Shown one piece after another: positions 1 to 13,300 of a stretch of DNA of 34,923 nt (position 1 is its first letter; every line of letters starts with the position of its first letter). Made by a program: the position numbers and the translations under genes. The stretch spans positions 1-34,923 of the forward strand of contig NZ_LFME01000044.1 of assembly GCF_001043115.1 (NCBI RefSeq), given 5' to 3'. The notes beneath the pieces were generated by a model. The model searched no databases. It was not told the DNA's origin and was given only the letters and a program-made list of their open reading frames with translations. This DNA comes from Xanthomonas sp. NCPPB 1128. GTDB lineage: Bacteria; Pseudomonadota; Gammaproteobacteria; Xanthomonadales; Xanthomonadaceae.

Positions 1-16
1 CCCCAATCCCGCCCAC

Positions 17-991
17 ATGCCCTCCCTGCATTCCCCTGCCGAACGCCGCCAACAGACGCAACGGCTCGCGCCGCTGCGCGAGGCCGATGCGGTGGCGATC
101 CAGCAGTTTCTGGATGCAGTCTGGGCCGAGCAGGGGTTGGCGCGGCAGAGCCTGGACAGCTACCGCCGCGACCTGGCGGGGTTCGCGCGCTGGCGCGATG
201 GTGCGGGCGGCGGGCTGGCCGGCGCCGATCGTCAGGCACTGTTCGACTACCTGGCCTGGCGTACCGAGTTGGGCTATTCGCCGCGCAGCAATGCGCGCTG
301 GCTGTCGTCGCTGCGCGCGTTCTTCGCGCTGCGCGTGCGCCGTGGCGAGCGCAGCGACGATCCGACCGCGTTGCTGGAACCGCCACGGCTGCCGCGTTCG
401 CTGCCCAAGGCGTTGGCCGAGAGCCAGATCGATGCGCTGCTGGCGGCGCCGGACGCGACGGCGCCGGCCGGGCTGCGCGACCGCGCCATGCTCGAGCTGA
501 TGTACGCCGCCGGCCTGCGCGTCAGCGAACTGGTCAACCTGCCGGCCAATGCGGTGAATCTGCGCCAGGGCGTGCTGCGGGTCACCGGCAAGGGCAGCAA
601 GGAGCGGCTGGTGCCGCTGGGCGAGGAATCGCAGCACTGGCTGCAGCGCTACCTGGACAGCGCACGGCCGGCGTTGACGGCCGGGCAGCCGGTGCCGGCC
701 AGCGACGGCGTGGTGCCGCTGTTCATCGATGCCGCGCGGCGCGCGTTGACCCGCCAGCAGTTCTGGGTGCTGGTCAAGCGTTACGCCGCGGTGGCCGGGA
801 TCGATCCGGCGCGCATCAGCCCGCACGGGCTGCGCCACAGCTTCGCCACACATCTGCTCAACCGCGGTGCCGACCTGCGTGCGCTGCAGATGCTGCTCGG
901 TCACAGTTCCCTGTCCACCACCCAGATCTACACCCTGGTCGCGCGCGAGCACCTGCAGAGCCTGCACCGCAAGCATCATCCACGCGGTTGA
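17..991 (+). CDS. xerD: Site-specific tyrosine recombinase XerD
   Basis: XerD acts with XerC at dif to resolve chromosome dimers at the division septum. The 324-residue product shows an N-terminal SAM-like core-binding domain (about 25-120) and a C-terminal catalytic domain (about 130-315). All catalytic residues are visible: R168 (GLRVSEL), K192 (GKGSKER), H270 and R273 (HGLRH), H296 ([14 protein letters not shown]) and the nucleophile Y305. Residues from about 28 on match E. coli XerD closely, including the QMLLGH and TTQIYT blocks; the first ~25 residues are an extension. The ATG at 17 follows a C-rich repeat arm (CCCCAATCCC) with no Shine-Dalgarno. The stop at 989-991 is about 100 bp before dsbC. 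XerC is the alternative, but the C-terminal QxxHHPRG ending is XerD-like. Confidence 0.95.
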   Translation: MPSLHSPAERRQQTQRLAPLREADAVAIQQFLDAVWAEQGLARQSLDSYRRDLAGFARWRDGAGGGLAGADRQALFDYLAWRTELGYSPRSNARWLSSLRAFFALRVRRGERSDDPTALLEPPRLPRSLPKALAESQIDALLAAPDATAPAGLRDRAMLELMYAAGLRVSELVNLPANAVNLRQGVLRVTGKGSKERLVPLGEESQHWLQRYLDSARPALTAGQPVPASDGVVPLFIDAARRALTRQQFWVLVKRYAAVAGIDPARISPHGLRHSFATHLLNRGADLRALQMLLGHSSLSTTQIYTLVAREHLQSLHRKHHPRG

Positions 992-1092
992 GCGGGCGCC
1001 ACGACATGCGTGGCGCCCGCTCAGCCTGTCTACATGGACCGTGCCGGGGGGTGTGCGACAATCCGGCGATTCGCAGCCCTCATGGATCGCCA

Positions 1093-1899
1093 ATGCTCCG
1101 TTTTGCTTTTTGCGCGCTGCTGGGCGCGGCTTCGCTCTCCGCCTGCGCACAGTCCACCACCCCTCCGGCCGGCGCTGCCGCGGCGACCAAGTCTGCTCCT
1201 GCCGCCAGCGGCGCACCGGGCGAGCAGCGCGTGCGCTCGGCGCTGCTGGAGCTGGATCCCAACTTCAAGCCCGATTACATCGGCGCCGCGCCGTTCCCGG
1301 GCTTTCGCGAGGTGGTGGTCGGCGGGCAGGTGCTGTACGTCTCCGACGACGGCCGCTATCTGTTCCAGGCGCAGCCGTTCGACATCCAGGAAAAGCAGTT
1401 CGCTTCCAGCGAGGGCCTGCTGAGCTACCGCCGCAAGCTGTTGGAATCGGCGCCGCGCGCCGATCGCATCGTGTTCGCCCCGGCCAATCCCAAGTACACC
1501 ATCAGTGTGTTCACCGATATCGAATGCGGCTACTGCCGCAAGCTGCACAGCGAGATCGGCGAGCTCAACAAGCAGGACATCGCCGTGGAATACCTGGCGT
1601 TCCCGCGCATGGGCCTGGGCAGCCAGGACTACAAGGACATGGTCGCGGTGTGGTGCGCGGCGGACAAGAAGAAGGCGCTGACCGACGCCAAGGCCAGCGG
1701 TAAGGTGCCGAGTGCGGCCAACTGCAAGAACCCGGTGACCATGCAGTACAACCTGGGCCAGCGCCTGGGCGTCAACGGCACCCCGGCGATCTTCGCCCCC
1801 GACGGCACCCAGCTCGGCGGCTACCTGCCCCCGGCCAAACTGCGCGAAGCCCTGGACAAGCGCGCGGCCGAAGCGACCAAGGCGGGCGGCGCGCGCTAG
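1093..1899 (+). CDS. dsbC: DsbC-type thiol:disulfide isomerase, probable lipoprotein
   Basis: DsbC proteins reshuffle wrong disulfides in periplasmic proteins and are kept reduced by DsbD. From the ATG at 1093 the product has 268 residues: an N-terminal signal, an Ala/Pro-rich linker (19-45), a DsbC dimerisation-like region (about 46-115) and a thioredoxin fold (about 120-260). The active site is CGYC at 145-148, the cis-proline loop is GTP at 229-231, and C188 and C211 may form the structural disulfide. The signal ends in L15-S16-A17-C18, a good lipobox, so the mature protein may be acylated at C18. A20-type +2 residue retention signals (Asp) are absent; residue +2 is Ala, compatible with outer-membrane sorting. 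The frame is open upstream to 988, but the signal peptide supports 1093. Confidence in the family is high and in lipidation moderate. Confidence 0.92.
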   Translation: MLRFAFCALLGAASLSACAQSTTPPAGAAAATKSAPAASGAPGEQRVRSALLELDPNFKPDYIGAAPFPGFREVVVGGQVLYVSDDGRYLFQAQPFDIQEKQFASSEGLLSYRRKLLESAPRADRIVFAPANPKYTISVFTDIECGYCRKLHSEIGELNKQDIAVEYLAFPRMGLGSQDYKDMVAVWCAADKKKALTDAKASGKVPSAANCKNPVTMQYNLGQRLGVNGTPAIFAPDGTQLGGYLPPAKLREALDKRAAEATKAGGAR

Positions 1900-1910
1900 C
1901 GCTGGCGCGC

Positions 1911-2198
1911 TGGGATTCGGCATTTGGGATTGGGGATTCGCTGGAGCGCTGCGGCGGCGAGTTCCTTTGCGCAGACGCCCTGCGTGCGGTTTCGGGCTAC
2001 CGATTCCCACTTCTACTGCGATCCGGACGCCGTCAGCGCGTCCCATGGCGAGCGGCCCACCCTGGACGCGTCATTGTCGCGCCGTGCTCGATCCCACAAC
2101 TCCGCCACGGCAGGCCATCTTCATGGCGTCGCCTGGTGAGCGTCCGTGCGCGCAACGCCGCTTTTACCAATCCCAAATCCCGAATCCCCAATCCCGGC
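1911..2198. repeat. Inverted GGGATT/AATCCC repeat element between dsbC and purL
   Basis: The 339-bp gap between dsbC and purL holds no convincing gene. It is bounded by two inverted repeat arms. The left arm (1911-1940) is built of GGGATT units and starts 12 bp after the dsbC stop; it is followed by GGAGCGCTGCGG. The right arm (2160-2198) opens with GCTTTTACCAATCCC and continues as AATCCC units towards purL. The interior (about 220 bp) shows no coding signature. The same arm and junction motifs recur at 4642-4733 and 32189-32691. Confidence 0.75.
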
Positions 2199-2199
2199 T

Positions 2200-2205
2200 T
2201 ACAAT
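2200..2205 (+). promoter_or_regulatory. Possible -10 element for purL
   Basis: TACAAT lies 33 bp before the purL start and directly after the repeat arm, which makes it the best sigma-70-like -10 hexamer in the gap. There is no good -35 match 16-18 bp upstream, where the repeat arm sits. This is pattern-matching only. Confidence 0.25.
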
Positions 2206-2238
2206 AGCCAGCCCGTTTCCTCACACGGTTCCCCGGAC

Positions 2239-6267
<4,029 letters not shown>

Positions 6268-6282
6268 GCCCGGCGTCGCCCC

Positions 6283-6310
6283 GGCGCGCTCGCCGCGATG
6301 GCGGCGCGCC
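6283..6310 (+). terminator. Stem-loop after purL
   Basis: GGCGCGC plus CGCC pairs with GGCG plus GCGCGCC (one bulged T, 5-nt loop), starting 16 bp after the purL stop. There is no T-run after it, so it is a terminator-like or mRNA-protecting hairpin rather than a textbook intrinsic terminator. Confidence 0.5.
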
Positions 6311-6524
6311 TGCGCGGTCGACATCGACGGTGCCGTGTTTCGCGCCCTGATCGTGGCCTGACGATGGCGCTTGCCAGCGCGCCGTCGGCAGTGCCTGCTG
6401 CCGCGATGTTCGGGCTGGCGCTGCCGCCTGCGTTGATCGAGGGCCTGTGCCGCGCTGCCATCGCAAAGCAGTGCCGGGATTGGTGGCGTGGCGCATGCGC
6501 CGAATCGCGCGGCGCTGTGTCCCA

Positions 6525-6549
6525 TGTGGGAGGGACTTCAGTCCCGACG
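6525..6549 (+). repeat. REP-like palindrome
   Basis: TGTGGGAGGGACTTCAGTCC followed by CGACG, with the perfect palindrome core GGGACT-TC-AGTCCC (6532-6545). It is the same family as the copy at 32344-32367. It faces the copy at 6668-6690 in inverted orientation. Confidence 0.8.
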
Positions 6550-6667
6550 CAGGGCCGCGTGCAGGTGGCCGAGCCGGCGGTTTGACCGGCCGATGCCGTC
6601 GATTTCCTGTGTGTCGAGTGGGTTTCTCGTCGGCGCGTCCCGCCTTCGCATGATCTGACCGCGCGCG

Positions 6668-6690
6668 GTCGCGGCTGAAGCCGCTCCTAC
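6668..6690 (-). repeat. REP-like palindrome, inverted copy
   Basis: GTCGCGGCTGAAGCCGCTCC followed by TAC, the reverse orientation of the GGAGCGGCTTCAGCCGCGAC form found at 32247-32270. The palindrome core is GCGGCTGAAGCCGC. With 6525-6549 it makes a head-to-head pair about 120 bp apart. Confidence 0.8.
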
Positions 6691-7227
6691 GAAAATCACG
6701 GTGCGTTGCGCCTTGCACGCTGCTGTCATGGCGGCAGCGTGCGTGTGCCTGCGCCATCCGCCGCCGCAAGCCAGCGAGTGGTGCACGTGCCCTCTCATGG
6801 CTTTCTGCTGCGTGGACACATCGTGGCAGCACTCATCCGTCGTCGGGCACTCAGGTCGCTCCGCCGCGCGACCGCTCGCCCCATTTCGCGCAACCGGCGC
6901 CATGCGCCTCCGTCTGGCGCGGTTGCCGGGCGTCTGCTGACGGGCTTCGGCGCGCTTACCACCCTTTTGCGTCAAGTCCTTGACAGGAAAAGAAATCGCC
7001 TGCGGGGCCACATGTCAAGGATGGCAAGGTGCGTGCCGAAAAATTGGCGGAACTTGGTTGTTTTCATTGATATTTATCGAAAATTTAACGAATCAAGGCT
7101 GAATTCGCGGTCTTTGTCACGGCTTGTGTCGCATCAAGTCAAAAACTTGACGTACTCGAGAGGCCGGGTTAACACTCGAGTCAGTTCCGCATTCCACCTC
7201 GGTTCATCTACAGCTCCGAGCAGCGAC
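6691..7227 (+). promoter_or_regulatory. Gene-free upstream region of the adhesin, with an AT-rich core
   Basis: There is no credible coding sequence between purL and the adhesin (6268-7356). The segment 7040-7150 is strikingly AT-rich for this genome (GATATTTATCGAAAATTTAA at 7069-7088). GTCAAG or CTTGAC recurs: a perfect palindrome GTCAAG-TC-CTTGAC at 6971-6984, GTCAAG at 7014-7019 and CTTGAC at 7146-7151, the last paired as GTCAA(4)TTGAC at 7138-7151. Two CTCGAG sites (7155-7160, 7175-7180) lie 20 bp apart. TTGACG (7147-7152) with TAACAC (7170-7175) is a weak promoter candidate with 17-bp spacing. This looks like the regulatory region of the adhesin gene; the exact promoter is not resolved. 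Confidence 0.55.
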
Positions 7228-7336
7228 AGGCGTGAGCCTCTCGCGTCCCGGCAGGGACGTGCGGCACCAAAAAACCGACAGGGGGTCGGCCGGCCGGAAC
7301 GCCGGGCGAGGGTGGCTTTTTGACCAAAAACCAGCC
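7228..7336 (+). promoter_or_regulatory. Hairpin-rich 5' leader of the adhesin mRNA
   Basis: Five consecutive potential hairpins precede the start: AGGC-GTGA-GCCT (7228-7239, a GNRA-type loop); CGCGTCCC-GGCA-GGGACGTG (7242-7261, 8 bp with one G-U); CCGAC-AGGGG-GTCGG (7275-7289); CCGGC-CGGAAC-GCCGG (7290-7305); and TTTTT-GACC-AAAAA (7317-7330), extended by GGC/GCC around a bulge to 7336. The Shine-Dalgarno GAGGAG (7342-7347) follows 9 nt before the ATG. I do not recognise a known riboswitch class here. It is a candidate structured leader by inspection only. Confidence 0.4.
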
Positions 7337-7356
7337 GAATTGAGGAGCAGTCGTCG

Positions 7357-10300
7357 ATGAATCGGATTTATCGCAAGGTCTGGAACAACGCACTGGGGAT
7401 GTGGGTGGTGGCATCGGAACTGGCCAGCGGCGATGCGCGCGGCGCGGTCGTCCGCGACCGCCGTGCCGCACGCGCACACGGCCTGGCCCTGGCCGGTGCG
7501 ATCGCCCTGGCGCTGGGCGCCGGCGCCCTTCCCACCAGCGCCCAGGCGCAGGCCCTGCAGATCGGCGACAACGCCAGCGCCAGCGGCGACTACGCCACCG
7601 CGGTCGGTGCCGAGAGCAACGCCAGCGGCGCGCAGAGCACCGCGACCGGCGCGGCCAGCAACGCCAGCGGCGACGGCAGCGTGGCCAGCGGCACCCTCAG
7701 CGAAGCCAGCGGCGTGGAGGCCAGCGCGCTCGGCTACTACAGCACCGCCAGCGGCGATGGCGCGACCGCGCTCGGCGCCGAGAGCATCGCCTCCGGCGCG
7801 GCCAGCGCCGCGGTCGGCGTGGCGGCCGACGCGACCGGCGCGTACGCCACGGCGGTCGGCGGCTTCTCCAGCGCCAGTGGTTTCAACAGCACCGCGCTGG
7901 GCAACAGCGCGGTCGCGCAGGGCCGCAACAGCGTGGCGCTGCAGGCCGATGCGGTGGCCGACCGCGACGACAGCGTCTCGGTCGGCACGGCCGGCAACGA
8001 ACGCCAGATCACCAACGTGGCCGCCGGCACCGAGGCCACCGATGCGGTCAACGTGGCGCAGCTCGACGCGGTCAAGCAGACCGCCGACACCACCGCCAAG
8101 TACTTCCAGTCCAGCGGCAGCGACGCCAGCGATGCCGGCGCCTACGTCGAGGGCGCCAATGCGATCGCCGCCGGCGAAGGCGCCAACGCCATCGGCAACG
8201 GCGCCAGCGCGCGGGGCAGCGGCGCCACCACGCTGGGCGGCAATGCCACTGCGGTCGGCAGCAACGCCACCGCTGTCGGCGCCTCGGCGACCGCGGTCGG
8301 CGGTGCGCTGTCGATCGTCGACGAGAACGGCGAGGTGCTACTGGAAGGCACCACCACCGCCGCCGCGCAGGGCGCCAGCGCATTCGGCGCCGGTGCGCAG
8401 GCCAATGGCGCGTTCTCCACCGCGCTGGGCACCGCGGCGCGCGCCGACGGTACGCAGAGCACGGCCACCGGCTTCTCCGCCGCCGCCACCGGGTTGGCGG
8501 CGACCGCCACCGGCGGCTTCAGCCAGGCTGGCGGCGACTTCGCCTCCGCGTTCGGCTACGGCGCCAACGCCAGCGGTGGCGATGCCGTGGCGGTGGGCTT
8601 TTCCAGCCTCGCCAGCGGCGTGTCCAGCACCGCCGTCGGCGGCAGCGTGCTCGGCCTGTTCACCACCGAGGCGCAGGGCGAAGGCGGTAGCGCGTTCGGC
8701 GCCGGTGCCTGGGCCAACGGCGACTTCTCCACCTCGGTCGGCTGGCTGAGTTCGGCCGACGGCGCCTCCAGCGCCGCGTTCGGTGCCGCGTCCTGGGCGC
8801 AGGCCGACGACTCCACCGCGCTCGGCTACGGCGCCAAGGCCGCGGCCAGCGGCAGCGTCGCGCTCGGCCAGGGATCGGTCGCCGATCGTGCCGACACGGT
8901 GTCGGTGGGCAGCGCCGGCAAGGAGCGGCAGATCGCCAACGTCGCCGCCGGCACCGAGGGCACCGATGCGGTGAACCTGGACCAGCTCGATGCGGTCAAG
9001 CAGGTGGCCGACGGCACCGCGCGGCTGTTCGCCGGCAGCGGCGACGGCACCGCGCTGGCGCAGGGTCAGCAGGCCACCGCCGCCGGCGCCGATGCGCTGG
9101 CCGATGGCGACTACACCACCGCCATCGGCTCCACCAGCACCGCCGCCGGCCTCGGCGCCGCGGCGCTGGGCAGCGGCGCGGTCGCCAGCGGCGACCACGC
9201 CAGCGCGGTCGGCACCGATGCCACCGCGGTCGGCACCTCGGCCACGGCGATCGGCAGCACCGCGACGGTGTACGAGTACGACGAGAACGGCTTCATCGTC
9301 GGCAGCCGCGAGCAGACCACGCAAGCCCTCGGCGTGGCCGCCACCGCGGTCGGTGGCGGCGCGCAGGCGCTGGATCCGCTGACCACCGCGGTCGGCACCG
9401 GCACCTCGGCCAGCGGCGTGCAGAGCACCGCGCTGGGCTATCACGCGCAGACCTTCAACGACGGCGCCACCGCGGTCGGCGGCCTGTCCGAGGTGGCCGG
9501 CGAACTGGGCACGGCGGTGGGCTACAGCTCCCGCGCGGCCGGCGACTACGCCACCGCCATGGGCATCGGCGCGCGGGCGACCGCCACCAGCACGGTGGCG
9601 GTGGGCATGAACGCGCTGGCCAGCGGCACCGACAGCGTCGCCGTGGGCGGCGTCAGCACCGCCGCGGCCAGCGCCGGCAACAGCATGGGCATCGCCGCCG
9701 CCACCGGCGTCGGCGGCATCGCCCTGGGCGCTGGCGCGCAAAGCCAGTCCGACTACGCGATCGCGCTGGGCTACAACGCCAACGTGTTCCCGAACCTGCC
9801 GGGCAATACGGACTCGGTGGCGATCGGCCACAGCGCCGGCTCGTTCGCGCCGTACACGGTGTCGCTGGGCAGCTATGCGCTGGCCTCTGGCGACAGCGGC
9901 ATCGCGCTGGGCTACAAGGCCACCGCCTGGAATGCCGACAGCGTCGCGCTGGGCGCGCGCGCGGTGACTTCGACCTTCAACAGCAACGGCACGGCGCTCG
10001 GCACCGACAGCCAGGCCAATGGCAGCGACGCCACCGCGATCGGCTATGGCGCGCGCGTCAGCAACTGGCTCGACGACGCGCGCAACCAGGCGCCGACCAA
10101 TGCGGTCGCGCTTGGCGCGCATTCCTACGCCGCGCGCGACAACAGCGTGTCGGTCGGCGACGTGGCCAATGGCCTGACCCGGCAGATCACCAGCGTCGCC
10201 GCCGGCACCGAAGCCACCGACGCGGTCAACGTGGCGCAGTTGCAGGAGGCCGGCAAGTACCTGCAGGCCAGCGCCGGCAACAGCGATGCCGGCGCCTACG

Positions 10301-13300
10301 TCGAAGGCGACGACGCGCTGGCCGCCGGCGAGGCGGCCAATGCCATCGGTAACGGCAGCACCGCGCTCGGTGCCGGCGCCGACGCGCTCAACAACGGGGC
10401 CACCGCGGTGGGCAGCGGCGCGGTCGCGGCCGGCCAGAACAGCGCCGCCTTCGGTACCAACGCGCAGGCCACCGGGCCGGCGGCGGTGGCGGTCGGCGGG
10501 GTGGCGGTCGACGCCAACGGCGAGCCGCTGATCACCAAGAGCGGGGTGGCGGTGGATACCGGCGCCACCAGCGCCGGGGTTGGCGGCACCGCGCTGGGCG
10601 CCAGCGCCGATGCCAGCGGTTTCGCCGCCTCGGCGGTGGGCGTGGGTGCCTACGCCGGCGGCGCACAGGCATCGGCCTTCGGTGCGGTGGCCAACGCCAC
10701 CGGCGACTACGCCACCGCGGTCGGCACCCAGAGCGCGGCCACCGGCACCAGCAGCGTGGCGGTCGGTGGTCCGGCCGACCTGATCCCGGGCCTGGGCCTG
10801 TTCGTGCAGACCCAGGCCAGCGGCGCCAACGCGGCCGCGTTCGGCGCCGGCGCGATCGCCTCGGGCGACGACTCCACCGCCACCGGCAGCATGACCGAAG
10901 CCTCGGGCCTGCAGAGCACCGCGCTGGGCTACTTCGCCTATGCGCCGGGCGACCATGCCAGCGCGCTGGGCGCGCAGTCCTGGGCCAGCGGCGCCAACAG
11001 CACCGCGGTCGGCTACTACAGCACCGCGTTCGCGGCCGACAGCGTGGCGCTGGGCGCCAATTCGGTGGCGCGCCGCGCCAACACGGTCTCGGTCGGCGAT
11101 GCCGGCAGCGAGCGGCAGGTCGTCAACGTCGCCGCGGGCACGCAGTCCACCGATGCGGTCAACCTCGCGCAGCTGGATGCGGTGCGTGCCACCGCCGAGA
11201 GCACCTCCAAGTTCTTCGCCCACAGCGGCGGCACGGTCGGCGCCTATGCCGACGGCGAGGGTGCGCTGGCCGCCGGCGATGCAGCCAATGCCTACGGCGC
11301 CGGCGCGGCGGCGTTCGGCAGCGGCGCGGCGGCGATGGGCGATGACGCGGTCGCGCTCGGCAACGGCAGCAGCGCCAGCGGCACCGGCGGCACCGCCATC
11401 GGCGGCCGCGGCCAGGCCTACGACCAATACAACCAGCCGATCGTCGATGCCGACGGCAAGCCGATGCTGGTCGGCGCCAATGCCGGCGAGAACGCCACCG
11501 CGCTCGGTGCCGGCGCGCAGGCGACCGGCAGCGTCGCCACCGCCACCGGCTACGGCGCGCAGGCCACCGGCGACCACAGCACTGCCGGCGGCTACAAGGC
11601 GCGGGCGACCGGCAACTACAGCCTGGCGCAGGGCGACAACGCCTGGGCCAGCGGCGAGGACGCCAGTGCGGTCGGCGCCTACGCCTGGGCCACGGCCGAT
11701 GGCGCTTCGGCGTTCGGCACCTCGGCCTGGGCCAGCGGCGCCAACGCCTCGGCGTTCGGCACCGGGGCGTGGGCCAGCGGCAGCGGCGCCACCTCGATCG
11801 GCTTCAACAGCTGGGCGCCGGGGCTGAGTGCCACTGCGGTCGGCCGCGGCGCCTTCGGCTACGGCAGCTACAGCGTGGCGCTGGGCTTCCAGGCGCTGGG
11901 CAACCAGGTCAACACCATCGCCATCGGCACCAACACCGTGGCTGATGCGGAAAGCGCGATCAGCCTCGGTGCCGGCAGCGAGGCCACCGCCGCCAATGCG
12001 GTGGCGCTGGGTGCCGGGGCGGTTGCCGATCGCGCCTACAGCGTGTCGGTGGGCAGCGCCGGGCAGGAGCGGCAGATCACCAACGTCGCCGCCGGTACCG
12101 AGGCCACCGATGCGGTCAACGTCGCCCAGCTGGATGCGGTGAAGCAGGCGGCGGCGACCACCAGCAAGTACTTCCAGGCCAGCGGCAGCGCCGACAGCGA
12201 TGCCGGCGCGCTGGTCGACGGCGACAATGCGCTGGCGGCCGGCGAGGCCGCCAACGCCACCGCCGACGGCGCCACCGCGCTCGGCGGCGGCGCCAATGCC
12301 GTGGCCGCCGGGGCGACCGCGATCGGCTTCAATGCCGTCTCCAGCGGCGTCGACGCGGTCGCGCTGGGCAACACCAGCCAGGCGTCGGGCGAGAACAGCA
12401 TCGCCATCGGCAGCAACGCGCAGGCCAGCGAGATCGGCGCCACCGCCAGCGGTGCCGGCGCGCAGGCCAGCGGCACCTATGCCACCGCCACCGGCAACGA
12501 AGCGGTGGCCTCGGACAACCAGGCCACGGCGACCGGCTTCCGCAGCACTGCCTCGGGCACCGGCGCCACTGCGCTCGGTGGCTACAGCGAGGCCACCGGC
12601 TACCTGTCCTCGGCGCTGGGCTACGGCGCGCTCGCCTCCGGCAGCTACGGCACCGCGGTCGGCGTGTCTTCCACCGCGTCCGGCAGCGGCAGCGTGGCGG
12701 TAGGCGAATACAGCGTGGCCTCCGGCGCGGAGAGCGTGGCGGTCGGCGGCACCTCGTTCTTCGGCCTGATCCCGGCCGAGGCCTCGGGCGCCAACAGCGC
12801 GGCGTTCGGTGCCGGTGCCGGCGCCACCGCGGACTTCAGCAGCGCGTTGGGCAGCCTCAGCTACGCCAGTGCCGACAGCGCCAGCGCCTTCGGCTACGGC
12901 GCCTATGCGTCCGGCGTCAACAGCGTGGCCCTGGGTGCGAACTCCGAGGCGGCGCGCGACAACACCGTCTCGGTGGGCAGCGCCGGCAAGGAGCGGCAGA
13001 TCACCAGCGTCGCCGCCGGCACCGAGGCCACCGATGCGGTCAACGTCGCCCAACTGGAAGAGGTCAAGCAGTCCGCCGATGCCACCGGCAAGCAGTTCAA
13101 GGCCAGCGGCGGCAGCGATCCGGCCGACGATGTCGGCAGCTACGTGGAAGGCAACTACGCCACCGCCGCCGGCGAGGCCAGCAACGCGTACGGCACCGGC
13201 GCGTCGGCGTTCGGTAGCGGCGCGCTGGCCGGCGCCCGCTACGCCACCGCGTCCGGCTACAACGCCACCGCCACCGGCGAATCCAGCACCGCGATCGGCG

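Noticed and set aside
867-1703. An open frame overlapping the xerD end and dsbC
   Set aside because: It is a shadow of two well-supported genes in another frame, with Arg-rich low-complexity translation.
6706-7323. A 205-codon open frame in the adhesin upstream region
   Set aside because: It crosses the AT-rich regulatory island and the hairpin leader, has no Shine-Dalgarno and no recognisable fold.
7228-7336. c-di-GMP-I (GEMM) riboswitch
   Set aside because: The conserved core around the GAAA loop and the GACGCAAAGCC-type segment are not present; only generic hairpins were seen.
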